DNA of 64,000 nucleotides, taken from NCBI GenBank assembly GCA_039793685.1, contig JBDRAL010000018.1, positions 32,019 to 96,018 on the forward strand. The letters are read 5' to 3'. The translations under genes and the position numbers were made by a program. Positions 24,926 to 33,325 of the stretch are shown one piece after another; positions within the stretch are counted from its first letter, which is position 1; each line of letters opens with the position of its first letter. The stretch comes from JAAFHI01 sp039793685. GTDB lineage: Bacteria; Acidobacteriota; Blastocatellia; Chloracidobacteriales; Chloracidobacteriaceae. The notes under the pieces are model-generated. The model did not search any database, was not told the DNA's origin, and was given only the letters and a program-made list of their open reading frames with translations.

Positions 24926-26162
24926 AGGGGGAGACCTCCTCGTTGGTTTTTCGTACCAGAACCAGGTTTGAGGGGCCGATCTGGCCTGCACCGGGTTTCG
25001 GCTGGGCATTTCGAAAACTGTTCAGTGCCTGTTGGTAGCTCTCGAAGGCGTTCCGGTATTCCGCCATGGCCCGATTCTTGTCCGGAGTCACCAGTCCGAT
25101 TTGTGGATAGCGGCGTTCGTCCGCCTCCTTCATCTGTCTCAGCTTATCTTCAGCGTCTTCGTAAAATGGACTCAGGGTCTGTGCGCTTTCGGGGGTCCCG
25201 GCTTCGAAACTTCCGGTTTCCGGTATGCGCACAAAACTGCCAGTCGGATTGGACCCAGGCGGATGGGGAGAAGCCAGCGTCTCGGAGTAATACTCGAACG
25301 GAGAGAGATAGGGGATTGTTGGTGCAAGCGGATTGATACGTTTGACCAGCCAGAAATATCTGCCCCCGCTGACAACAAGTGGGCGCTTCACCGGGAAGGA
25401 GCATCCGTCCACATGGGAATTGTTTACGTCAAAAACATCCAGGGTGTAATCGTAATTCCCCGGAGTATCCGGTGCCTGAAAGGTCAGGGTACCAGTTGGC
25501 GTATATTGAATTTCCTTGTCTGGGGGGACGTTTTGGCCAGCAAACTTAATGTAACGGCTCTGGAAAAGATTGCTGACATCCCATTCAATGGTAACCTCAC
25601 CGCCTGGTTGAACAGGATTCGGTGTTACCTCGAATTTATTCACAACCGGGCAGGGGATTTGGAAAGTGCCGTTAGTGACGTCTTCTTCATAGAAAAATTC
25701 ATGGGAATCTTGATTGACTCCATTGCAAAAGGTTTGGGTTAATATTTGATATTTTAAAGCTTTTATTCTATATGGATTTTCATTAAGTCTAACAACAAAG
25801 CTTTTAATAGATGGGATGTTATTTGGAGCATCTGTTGCAATTGTTGCGAGATTATCGCCTCTTGAGTTGAGTATTCGAAACTCAGTGACGTAGTTTGCGT
25901 TTCTATTCGTTCCTATTACGCTACCAATACCCGTTGTTTCAATTGAAATGGTTAGATTTTGCGTCTCTGGACTATAGGTTGCATTAACTAAGTAATTACG
26001 AAATCCAATGAGATTGGCAATGCACCTTTCTGCAATGTCAGTTCGGATTTGTCCATTAGATAAAGAATAATTTTGGTTTATTTGTGCATTTATTTTTCCG
26101 TTTACTGCTTGGACAATAAAGACAAAAATAAAAAAAAGCTTAATAAGGAAAAATCTTTTCAT
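24915..26162 (-). CDS. Secreted Ig-like protein heading the pseudopilin operon; AT-rich 5' half
   Basis: This 415-residue exported protein has a signal peptide KRFFLIKLFFIFVFIVQAVN and AAGGA 7 bp before the ATG. Residues 25-160 form a beta-rich domain encoded by markedly AT-rich DNA. An Ig-like or PKD-like domain follows (about 175-260, VNKFEVTPNPVQPGGEVTIE and EWDVSN). A low-complexity and helical C-terminus contains ANAEYRN-type helices (MAEYRNAFESYQQALNSFRN). It overlaps the PilW-like gene, so it belongs to the operon; a pilus-tip or surface-adhesin role (PilY1-like position) is inferred only from context. The base-composition break near 25740 is unlike any other gene here. Confidence 0.68.
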   Translation of the reverse strand: MKRFFLIKLFFIFVFIVQAVNGKINAQINQNYSLSNGQIRTDIAERCIANLIGFRNYLVNATYSPETQNLTISIETTGIGSVIGTNRNANYVTEFRILNSRGDNLATIATDAPNNIPSIKSFVVRLNENPYRIKALKYQILTQTFCNGVNQDSHEFFYEEDVTNGTFQIPCPVVNKFEVTPNPVQPGGEVTIEWDVSNLFQSRYIKFAGQNVPPDKEIQYTPTGTLTFQAPDTPGNYDYTLDVFDVNNSHVDGCSFPVKRPLVVSGGRYFWLVKRINPLAPTIPYLSPFEYYSETLASPHPPGSNPTGSFVRIPETGSFEAGTPESAQTLSPFYEDAEDKLRQMKEADERRYPQIGLVTPDKNRAMAEYRNAFESYQQALNSFRNAQPKPGAGQIGPSNLVLVRKTNEEVSPYDK

Positions 26163-26258
26163 AAGAAAGTCCTTAAGGAGGTTAGTGGAAAAGAAATAAT
26201 CGAGACCTAGTAGCTGTCCTTTTTTGCTAGTGCAACTATCGTGCCAGACTTTTTGGTG

Positions 26259-27902
26259 TTAGTCTTCCACGGGTGGGCGCCGAATAAGCCGGATGGCCGT
26301 TCTGGCGAGAAGGGCCAGTTCCGGGTGTGAATCGGAAAGGCCGGAAAGCTGGCCTAGTAGATCCGAGGTTCGGAGTATTAATCGAACTACATCCCCTTCG
26401 ACTGCTTCGGTTTTCTCAAGCAGTTCATCCCATTCGTGTTCGCCGTCGGCCCACGTCCAGAGCAGGCGGGCGGCGTCGTAGTCGATGTACATCGGACAGT
26501 AAATGTCGTGCCGTTCCTGTACGGTCGCGATTGCGTGCGCGATGCCGCGCGCCTTCTTGAGCGGACGCAGGTAATCCTCGCGCGTGCCGTCATCCGCCAT
26601 CGGAAATTCACGGTCCTCGGCGGCCAGCGCCCCGCAGAGCGCTGCCAGATGGCGGCCGTCCGGGACATCGAAAAAGCCCTCTCTCAGCAATTCAGCGACG
26701 AAAAGCGTATTTTCGACGCGCAACCGCGCCGCCCACTCACCGAGCGGCGATGGACGCCAGTCGCTCGTCAGATAATCGTAGTGCCGGAGCACTTCCACGC
26801 AATCTTCAAAACGTTCCCAGAGGCCGTTTTCGATCCCGGCCAGTTTTCGCGCCAACGTTTCATACTCGTCCCACTGGCGAGTCATCTCGGCGGCGCGCGG
26901 GGCACAACTCCTTGTTTGTGAACAGGTTGTACAGGCAAATACCTCAACAATCCGCTCATGGCGTTCGAGCGCTGCCTGGGTTCGTTCAAGATCGTTCAGG
27001 TGCATTTCCGCAGCTTCAGCGGAGAAATCGAGTGTCTCGGCGGTGAATTTCCGCAATCGCTTGATTTGCTTGCGAATGGCCCCCAATTCACGGGTGGCTG
27101 CCTGATATGCCGCGAAGGTTTTCGATCGGTCTCCCGCCGGGCAGTACTTCGCGTCGTCGTCCAGAACCGCTTTCGCGCGGGCGACGCGCGGGCGAAGTTT
27201 TTCAACCAGTTTGAGGTTTTGAAACTGCCGGAAACTCCGTTCGACGAGTTCGCGCGCGGCTTCCGGCGTCAGTTGCTGAAGTAAATTCAGCACCATTGTG
27301 TAATTTGCTCCGAAGCTGCTTTCGAGCGGTTCGGGGGGGCTGAGCAGGCGTTCGACAATGACGTGCATGTCCTGAAACGGGCCGGGAATGAAGACGGCAA
27401 AGCCGACCTTGTCGCGTCCGCGGCGACCCGCGCGTCCCGTCATCTGCGCCAATTCAAAGGCTTTAATGTCGCGATGGCCTTCATCGGACCGTTGGCTCGA
27501 CGCCGTGATGACGACCGAACGGGCGGGCATGTCGATACCGGCGGCGAGCGTCGAGGTCGCGAACACAGCGCGCAGCAAGCCTTTCGACATGGCCTTTTCG
27601 ACGACGTGTTTCCAGGCCGGAAGCTGCCCCGCGTGATGGGCGGCGACTCCGCGTTTCTGCATCAGGTGGTATTGGCGGTGCTGGCGGATGAAATCCGCTT
27701 CCTCGTCGAATTCATTGACCAAATCCGCAATCTGGTCCTGCTGATCGCGAGGAAGATCGGCGAGGCGGCCCGAACGGAAGGCATCGACCGCTTCATCGCA
27801 GCCGCGACGGCTCGGAAGAAAGACGATGACGGGCGTGAGACGATTCTGGAGGAGCGTGTCGACCAGATCGGTAAATGGCGGCGGATCAAGGGGAAAGCGC
27901 AT
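26259..27902 (-). CDS. Ski2/Mtr4-like helicase lacking RecA domain 1 (truncated?)
   Basis: The 547-residue frame contains only the second helicase domain and C-terminal region of a Ski2/Mtr4-type RNA/DNA helicase. Motif IV reads TPVIVFLPSRRGCDEA, motif V VFATSTLAAGIDMPA and motif VI QMTGRAGRRGRDKVG. A helical arch-like insert follows, with a CTTCSQTRSC cysteine cluster, and a DSHCT-like C-terminus. Walker A, DExH and the rest of RecA domain 1 are absent, and no frame upstream supplies them. An ATG at 27902 with AAGGA 12 bp upstream allows translation of a short product. It is either a 5'-truncated gene or a regulatory domain-2-only protein; ATPase activity is not expected. Confidence 0.75.
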   Translation of the reverse strand: MRFPLDPPPFTDLVDTLLQNRLTPVIVFLPSRRGCDEAVDAFRSGRLADLPRDQQDQIADLVNEFDEEADFIRQHRQYHLMQKRGVAAHHAGQLPAWKHVVEKAMSKGLLRAVFATSTLAAGIDMPARSVVITASSQRSDEGHRDIKAFELAQMTGRAGRRGRDKVGFAVFIPGPFQDMHVIVERLLSPPEPLESSFGANYTMVLNLLQQLTPEAARELVERSFRQFQNLKLVEKLRPRVARAKAVLDDDAKYCPAGDRSKTFAAYQAATRELGAIRKQIKRLRKFTAETLDFSAEAAEMHLNDLERTQAALERHERIVEVFACTTCSQTRSCAPRAAEMTRQWDEYETLARKLAGIENGLWERFEDCVEVLRHYDYLTSDWRPSPLGEWAARLRVENTLFVAELLREGFFDVPDGRHLAALCGALAAEDREFPMADDGTREDYLRPLKKARGIAHAIATVQERHDIYCPMYIDYDAARLLWTWADGEHEWDELLEKTEAVEGDVVRLILRTSDLLGQLSGLSDSHPELALLARTAIRLIRRPPVED

Positions 27903-28097
27903 GTACGGACGTATTCCTTGCGACGGCGGGAGGCACGCCGGGAGAAGTCCGACGAAGCGGGGAAGAGCGTGCTTTCGCGCACAGTGTTGACGTTGAACGC
28001 CAGGGATAGTAACAGACTTCCGCAATGCGAACGACTGCTTCCAGTCGCGTCGTCATTTGCGGACAAGTCCAACAAAATCCAAACTTTGGAGCGGATT

Positions 28098-28385
28098 ATG
28101 GAAATCCATGAATTGAGTGCCGACGGCATTCAGCACAACTGCACGGTGAAAAAGGTCGATGAGAAGGGCAAGGAGCAGATCTGCAACGGTCACCTGCGTG
28201 AGTGGATGACCGCGCCGCCGGAGGTGACGGCGAAACTCGCCGCCGGGCAGTCGCTGTACCGTTGCCGCCGCTGCGGGGCCGTTTATCGCGGAACGGTGAA
28301 CCGCCACCTGCGTACCGGCAAGGTTGCCGGTGATGAACGTCAACCGCAGGCCAGTCTGCCGACGCAGTTCCCCGTCGTCAGGTAA
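28098..28385 (+). CDS. Small zinc-ribbon-like protein
   Basis: This 95-residue protein has the pattern NC...ICNGHL...YRCRRCGAVYRG. The four cysteines (about residues 14, 27, 55 and 58) could bind one zinc in a ribbon. GGAG lies 6 bp upstream of the ATG. The C-terminal 30 residues are basic and Gln/Pro-rich. It is divergent from the truncated helicase and followed by a strong palindrome. I do not recognise the family; nucleic-acid binding is a guess from the ribbon. Confidence 0.65.
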   Translation: MEIHELSADGIQHNCTVKKVDEKGKEQICNGHLREWMTAPPEVTAKLAAGQSLYRCRRCGAVYRGTVNRHLRTGKVAGDERQPQASLPTQFPVVR

Positions 28386-28434
28386 GGCTTTACGTTAGTT
28401 TAAAGTATTTTAAAGTAAAATAACGTAAAGCCTT
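28384..28434. terminator. Perfect 14-bp inverted repeat, bidirectional terminator
   Basis: AAGGCTTTACGTTA (28384-28397) is the exact reverse complement of TAACGTAAAGCCTT (28421-28434), with a 23-base loop containing TTTAAAGT twice. It overlaps the TAA of the zinc-ribbon gene and lies 19 bp before the convergent ABC gene's stop. Confidence 0.7.
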
Positions 28435-28453
28435 GGGAGGTTGTCGCCAAATC

Positions 28454-29122
28454 TCACCCCGCGGCGGCCCGGTTCACGTCAGTGAGCCGAATCGTTTTCG
28501 GAAACCGCCCCGCCACCTGCGGATCGTGGGTGACGACCACGAGCGCCGCGTTTTCCTCCCGACAGAGCGTCAGCATCAGTTCCAGAACGGCGTCCCGGTT
28601 GGTCGTGTCGAGCGCGCTCGTCGGCTCGTCCGCCAGAACCAGTTTCGGACGGTTCGCCAGCGCCCGCGCGATGCCGACCCGTTGCTGTTGTCCCGCCGAT
28701 AGCTCGCGCGGGTAAAAATTCAGCCGTTCCCCCAACCCGACCCGCGTGAGCAACTCCGTCGCCCGCGCCTTCGCCGACTTCCCGTGGGCGAACATCATTC
28801 CCAATTCGATGTTTTCAAGCGCGGTGAACGCGGGCAGAAGATGAACCGATTGAAAGACGTAGCCGATTTTCTCGGCTCGAAATCGGTCGCGCGCGGCCTC
28901 TGACAGTTTCGTGATGTCGGTTCCGTCGATGGAAATCGCGCCTTCGGTCGGCGTCAGAATCCCGCCGAGCAGGTGGAGCAGGGTCGTTTTTCCCTGTCCG
29001 CTCTCGCCGACGAGCGCCACCTGTTCTCCGGCCGACAACGAAAAGGACGGCACGCGCAGCACTTCGACCGTGCCGCCCGCCCGTCCGGCGAATTTCATGA
29101 CGAGATTGGTGAGTTCCAGCAT
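28454..29122 (-). CDS. ABC transporter ATP-binding protein, LolD/MacB type
   Basis: The 222-residue cytoplasmic ATPase has Walker A GESGQGKTTLLH (about 40), the Q-loop GYVFQSVHLLPAFTALENI, the signature LSAGQQQRVGIARAL (about 143), Walker B KLVLADEPTSALD and switch His VVVTHDPQ. Sequence style and length match the MacB/LolD/FtsE group, which power lipoprotein release or mechanotransmission rather than import. No permease gene is next to it: upstream is a TonB receptor and downstream a convergent zinc-ribbon gene. Its membrane partner must be elsewhere, and the substrate is unknown. Confidence 0.85.
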   Translation of the reverse strand: MLELTNLVMKFAGRAGGTVEVLRVPSFSLSAGEQVALVGESGQGKTTLLHLLGGILTPTEGAISIDGTDITKLSEAARDRFRAEKIGYVFQSVHLLPAFTALENIELGMMFAHGKSAKARATELLTRVGLGERLNFYPRELSAGQQQRVGIARALANRPKLVLADEPTSALDTTNRDAVLELMLTLCREENAALVVVTHDPQVAGRFPKTIRLTDVNRAAAG

Positions 29123-29230
29123 TAAAGGCAGGTGTCGGGTATCGGGTGTCGGGTTTCAGGTTTTATCTACGTTGGAACAACGTTGAGCGGTGGCGAATTG
29201 TTTTACCCGACACCTGAAACCCGACACCTA
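29111..29230. repeat. Heptamer repeat array R7 (GTCGGGT/TTCAGGT class), inverted pair
   Basis: The left arm is GGTGTCGGGTATCGGGTGTC then GGGTTTCAGGT. The right arm is CCCGACACCTGAAACCCGAC then ACCT. Units are 7 bp. The TAG of the TonB-receptor gene runs directly into GTGTCGGGTTTCAGG on its strand. Confidence 0.8.
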
Positions 29231-31681
29231 GAAGTTGAATTTCACCCGCGCGGCGAAGGTGCGGGGCGGAATCACATGCGTCCCGCCGAAGACGGAGAGG
29301 AAGTTGTACAACCCCTTCTGATTCGTCAGGTTAAGCAGGTGTCCTTGGAGTTCGATTTTGTACCGTTCCGACCGGAATATTTCATAGCCGCCGGAGAGAT
29401 TCCAAATCGAACGCGGTTTCACCCGCGTCGGGTCGCCGTTCAGGTTGACGAACCGCAGTCCAAAGCCGAGATCGGGATTGGCCGCGACTTCGTCCACGTT
29501 GCCGACTTCGGTCACGAGGCCGCTGTCGTAGCGAAACTGAGCGCCGAGCCACCAGCCCTGTTTGCGCTGGTTGTATTGCGCCCCGACCTGCGCTGCGAGT
29601 TTCTGGTCGTGGTCGATCCGGAAGGGGCCTTCGTTGACCAGTTCGGCGACTTCGGGATCAAGAAACAGACCGCCGGTAAATGGCGGAATGTAAACGGCTT
29701 TCGCAGTTCCGAGACTGAGGTAGCCGCTGAATCCGCGCCGTTCCGGAACGTCGAGCCGGAAATCCGCGCCCCGGAGCTTCGCGCCCGCGAACGCCACGGG
29801 GAAGACAACGCCCGTGTTCAAAAACTGCGAGTTGTCGGACGCCTGCTTCGAATCCTTCGTCCAGTAGGCGAAATCCACCCGGAACCAGTTCCGGAACGCC
29901 TGCTGGATGCCGACTTCATAGGCGTGCTGGCGCTCGGCGCGAACGACCGCTTGCGCCTGTCCCTGCGCGTCGATGACGGCGGGTGGTACGAGCGCACCTG
30001 CCTGCGCTGACCCCGTCAGAAGCAGGTTTTCATTGAACGGCGTGAAGAAAAGCCGGTTGTAGGACGCCCGCAGCACCGTTCCGGTCTTCGCGATGTGGTA
30101 GGCGACCCCGACGCGCGGCTGCCAGGCGTCTTCATTCACCAGAAAATCATAATTGTCGTAGCGAACGCCGCCGCTCACGGTCAGTCCGCGATAGCTGACG
30201 CTGTTCTGGACGAAAAACGCCGCCTGACGACCCGTCCGACCGTCGTTGAAGCGGAAATAGGTCCCACCGCGCGTCAAATCGTAGGGAAGAAGATTCGGGT
30301 TGAACGATTCCTCGTCGCCGCCTTCGGCAACCGGGCGGTTGTAATTCGGATCGGTGATGGCGAAGGCAAAATTTTCGCTGACGGGGAAGCGGAAGTAGTT
30401 GAATCCGGCCTTGAAACGGTTCCGGATGCGCCCCCAACTGTCGTCGTAGCTGATATTTGCGTTGATTCCGTAATTCGTCAGATGGCGGTCCTGCCCGACG
30501 GAAAGCGGCGTGCTGCCGCCGGTCAGTTCGACGAGTTGCGCGGCGCTGGTACGAAAAAACGGCGTCACCTCGGTGACGACTTTCGGGCTGAAAACGTGCT
30601 GCCACTGAAGATTGACCGAGGCGTCCTTCAGGAAACTCCGTTGAAGCTGGCTGTTCTGTTCCTGGGAGAGGAGATTCGGAATGTCGCGGGCAGTACGTCC
30701 GAAATTGGCGGTCAGACGGAAGTTGTCGCGGTCGGTGGCGTTGTATTCCAGCCGGGTGAACAACCGTTGGGCGTTGCCGGTGTTGGTGAAGTTCTGGAAA
30801 TTGGGCGGATCGGAAAAACGGTCGCTGCGCGTGCCTCCGAGGCTGACGAAATAGCCGAGCTTTTTACTGATTTCGCCGCCGAATTGCGCGCCGTATTCGA
30901 ACGTCCCGAACCGCGCGCCGCCGAGGGTGACGTTTCCGAAAAATGGACGTCCCGAACCGATGGCGGATTTGCTCGTGATGTTGATGGTGGCGGCGTTGCG
31001 TCCGCCGAATTCCGGCATCTGGTTGCCGGTGATGACTTCCATCGCCTCGACGTTCGACGGGTCAAGGCTGTTTGAAAAGGTCAGATTGAGCTGGTCGCTC
31101 ACCTGCACGCCGTCAATGACGTAGGTTACCTGCCCGTGCGAGCCGCGGAAGTGAAAGCGGCCGTTTTCATCGGCAATAAATCCCGGCGCGGAAAGAATGA
31201 TGCTCTCGATGCCGCGCAGCGACGTCGCCGCCGGAAATCGCTTGATGAGTGATTTGTCTATGTCGATGTGGGTCGTCGAAGAATCGGTTTCAAGCAGGGA
31301 ACTGGCGTCGGCTTCCACGGTGACCGCGTCCGCCACCGTGACCGTCAGCGTCAGGTCGGATTCGACCGTGAGTGACGAACGGACGTCCACCAGGCCGCTT
31401 CCGGCGGCGAAATTGGCGGCCTCGGCGCGCACGGTATACCGGTTAAATGGTACGTTGTAAAAGATATACGTTCCGTTCCCATCGGTTTTGACTTCCTGCC
31501 GGTAGCCGGTGACCGGGTTGCTCAGGATGACGGTCGCACCCGCAACTCCCGTACCGGACGCATCCTTGATCTTGCCCTGAACCGCGCCGGCGGCCCCGTT
31601 TGCAAAGGTTGTAGTGGCGGTCAGCCACGCGAAGAAACAGGCCAAAGCCGTGGTTCGAACTGCCCACATTGCGTACTTCAT
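29228..31681 (-). CDS. TonB-dependent receptor with carboxypeptidase-regulatory-like N-domain
   Basis: This 817-residue outer-membrane protein imports or binds a ligand at the expense of TonB energy. A signal peptide (to about 27) is followed by a carboxypeptidase-regulatory-like beta-sandwich (about 32-115, GKIKDASGTGVAGATVILSN). The plug has FRGSHGQVTYVIDGVQVSDQ and VEAMEVITGNQMPEFGGRNA. A 22-strand-type barrel follows, ending in ARVKFNF with the terminal Phe needed for BAM insertion. This Oar-like architecture is abundant in Acidobacteriota. No TonB, ExbBD or substrate genes are adjacent, so the ligand is unknown. The upstream region shared with lpxB contains a CAGTCGC array. Confidence 0.92.
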   Translation of the reverse strand: MKYAMWAVRTTALACFFAWLTATTTFANGAAGAVQGKIKDASGTGVAGATVILSNPVTGYRQEVKTDGNGTYIFYNVPFNRYTVRAEAANFAAGSGLVDVRSSLTVESDLTLTVTVADAVTVEADASSLLETDSSTTHIDIDKSLIKRFPAATSLRGIESIILSAPGFIADENGRFHFRGSHGQVTYVIDGVQVSDQLNLTFSNSLDPSNVEAMEVITGNQMPEFGGRNAATINITSKSAIGSGRPFFGNVTLGGARFGTFEYGAQFGGEISKKLGYFVSLGGTRSDRFSDPPNFQNFTNTGNAQRLFTRLEYNATDRDNFRLTANFGRTARDIPNLLSQEQNSQLQRSFLKDASVNLQWQHVFSPKVVTEVTPFFRTSAAQLVELTGGSTPLSVGQDRHLTNYGINANISYDDSWGRIRNRFKAGFNYFRFPVSENFAFAITDPNYNRPVAEGGDEESFNPNLLPYDLTRGGTYFRFNDGRTGRQAAFFVQNSVSYRGLTVSGGVRYDNYDFLVNEDAWQPRVGVAYHIAKTGTVLRASYNRLFFTPFNENLLLTGSAQAGALVPPAVIDAQGQAQAVVRAERQHAYEVGIQQAFRNWFRVDFAYWTKDSKQASDNSQFLNTGVVFPVAFAGAKLRGADFRLDVPERRGFSGYLSLGTAKAVYIPPFTGGLFLDPEVAELVNEGPFRIDHDQKLAAQVGAQYNQRKQGWWLGAQFRYDSGLVTEVGNVDEVAANPDLGFGLRFVNLNGDPTRVKPRSIWNLSGGYEIFRSERYKIELQGHLLNLTNQKGLYNFLSVFGGTHVIPPRTFAARVKFNF

Positions 31682-32021
31682 GGGTTCTCCCTGAAAATCC
31701 TATGTTCGATGATTCTGATGATCGAAAAATTTCAAATAAGAAAATTCCTGAAGACACTATTTCGTAACACCACTCTTGTCAAACAGGTTTTGGTGAATGC
31801 CGCCGGTTTTTCCGGATTGCTTTTCCCTTGACGGCCCGCCGCCGAAAAACGAGTCTCCCGCAGTCGCCAGTCGCCAGTCGCCAGTCGCCAGTCGCCAGTC
31901 GCCAGTCGCCAGTCGCCAGTCGCCAGTCGCCAGTCGCCAGTCTGAAACCGTTCATTCAAAGTTCAACTTAAACTTTTGAAACACTGACAACAGGCCGCGC
32001 TGACCGCTAACCACTATTTCC
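31682..32021. other. Divergent region TonB receptor / lpxB
   Basis: This 340-bp region must carry both promoters. An AT-rich stretch lies at 31700-31780 near the receptor start, the CAGTCGC array fills 31861-31942, and an AT-rich TTCAAAGTTCAACTTAAACT is at about 31954-31973, near lpxB. No clear Shine-Dalgarno precedes lpxB. I find no RNA gene. Confidence 0.45.
31861..31942. repeat. Heptamer repeat array R8: 11 perfect CAGTCGC copies
   Basis: Eleven perfect copies (31861-31937) are followed by a partial one. This is the only array in a divergent rather than a post-stop position, and it has no inverted partner. There are no spacers, so it is not a CRISPR. Confidence 0.95.
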
Positions 32022-33176
32022 ATGGCTAAAAAAATTTTCATCGTCGCGGGCGAAGCTTCCGGAGACGGTCATGCCGCCGACCTGATTCGGGAAATGGGCC
32101 GGCTTGCCGCCCAGCAGGGCCTTGCCGCGCCGACGTTTTACGGGATGGGCGGGGACCGGATGGCGGCCGAGGGCGTCGCGCCGCTCGAACGGATGGAAGC
32201 GGTGAGCGTCATCGGCATCGCCGAGGTCCTGCGGCATCTGCCGCGTATCTGGTTGACCTTCAGGCGGTTGGTGGCGTCGCTCGACCGGGAAAAGCCCGAT
32301 CTCGTGGTGCTGGTGGATTTTCCCGACTTCAACATGCGACTGGCGAAAAAGATAAAGAAGAAGGGCATTCCGGTCGTGTGGTACATCAGCCCGCAGGTCT
32401 GGGCGTGGCGCGGCGAGCGGGTTCATACGTTGAAAAAGCTCGTGAACCGGATGCTGGTGCTGTTTCCCTTCGAGGTGGACTACTACCAAAAGGTCGGGCT
32501 GGACGCGGTTTTCGTCGGTCACCCGCTGGTGGATCACGTCCGACCGACGCGACCGGCGGTGGAGATTCGGCGCGAACTCGGTTTGCCGGAAGCCGGACCG
32601 GTCGTCGCGCTGCTGCCCGGCAGCCGTCGTTCGGAACTCCGCATGTATTTAAAGACGATGCTGGAGGCCGCCGAACGCCTCGCCGCCGCGCATCCGGGCG
32701 TCCGGTTCGTGCTTCCGGTCGCGCCGTCGCTCGATAAAACATTGATTGAAAAGGAATTGGCGGGATGTTCGGCAAACATCACCTGCCGGAGCGGGATGTT
32801 TCACGATCTGCTCGCCGCCGCCGATGCCGCCGTGGTGGCTTCCGGGACGGCGACGCTCGAAACGGCTCTGGTCGGGACGCCGATGATTATCGTCGGCAAG
32901 GTCGCGCCGCTGACGGCGGCGATGCTGCGGCGATTCGTCAATCTGCCGTTCGTCGGGCTGGTGAACTGGGTCATGGGCGAAGTTCGGGTCAATGAACTGC
33001 TTCAGGAAGCAGTCACGCCGGAAAATGTGGCATCCGCCCTTGAAAAACTGCTGGCCGATGAACAGGAACGGGCGCGGTTGAAAACGGTGTATGGCGAGAT
33101 TCGCGAACGCCTCGGCGCGGGCGGCGCGTCGGCGCGGGCGGCGCGCGCCGTTTGGGACCTATGGCTCACGCCATAG
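32022..33176 (+). CDS. lpxB: Lipid-A-disaccharide synthase
   Basis: LpxB joins UDP-2,3-diacylglucosamine and lipid X into the lipid A disaccharide at the inner membrane. The 384-residue GT19 enzyme has VAGEASGDGHAADLIREM at the N-terminus, FYGMGGDRM, VSVIGIAEVL, VDFPDFNMRLAKKIKK, VWYISPQVWAWRGERV and the C-terminal nucleotide-binding half with LPGSRRSE, SGTATLETAL and GTPMIIVGK. All hallmark motifs are present. The last six codons and the TAG stop lie inside a CCTATGGC palindrome, so the C-terminal DLWLTP is element-derived. It converges on msbA, which exports the product, with an IS200-like gene between them. Confidence 0.95.
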   Translation: MAKKIFIVAGEASGDGHAADLIREMGRLAAQQGLAAPTFYGMGGDRMAAEGVAPLERMEAVSVIGIAEVLRHLPRIWLTFRRLVASLDREKPDLVVLVDFPDFNMRLAKKIKKKGIPVVWYISPQVWAWRGERVHTLKKLVNRMLVLFPFEVDYYQKVGLDAVFVGHPLVDHVRPTRPAVEIRRELGLPEAGPVVALLPGSRRSELRMYLKTMLEAAERLAAAHPGVRFVLPVAPSLDKTLIEKELAGCSANITCRSGMFHDLLAAADAAVVASGTATLETALVGTPMIIVGKVAPLTAAMLRRFVNLPFVGLVNWVMGEVRVNELLQEAVTPENVASALEKLLADEQERARLKTVYGEIRERLGAGGASARAARAVWDLWLTP

Positions 33177-33312
33177 GCTAAAAATATTCCGCCGCCTCCG
33201 CCTATGGCTCGCGCCATAGGCTAATGATCTTTCGTCGCCTCCGGCGACTGTCGCCAATGACGCAGCCGCCGGAGGCGGCGGCATACCGTTAGCCTATGGC
33301 GCGAGCCATAGG
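33158..33312. repeat. REP-like palindrome cluster A (three copies of CCTATGGC-N4-GCCATAGG)
   Basis: The copies are at 33158-33177 (loop TCAC), 33201-33220 (loop TCGC) and 33293-33312 (loop GCGA, inverted). Copies 2 and 3 flank a further inverted pair, CCGCCGCCTCCG (33189-33200) and CGGAGGCGGCGG (33270-33281). The first copy supplies the lpxB stop; the third ends 14 bp from the transposase stop. A fourth copy lies at 55059-55090. Confidence 0.85.
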
Positions 33313-33325
33313 TACGAAGGTGAAA

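Noticed and set aside
28026..28097. Missing RecA domain 1 of the helicase upstream on the minus strand
   Set aside because: No minus-strand frame between 27902 and 28450 shows Walker A or DExH; the area carries the plus-strand zinc-ribbon gene.
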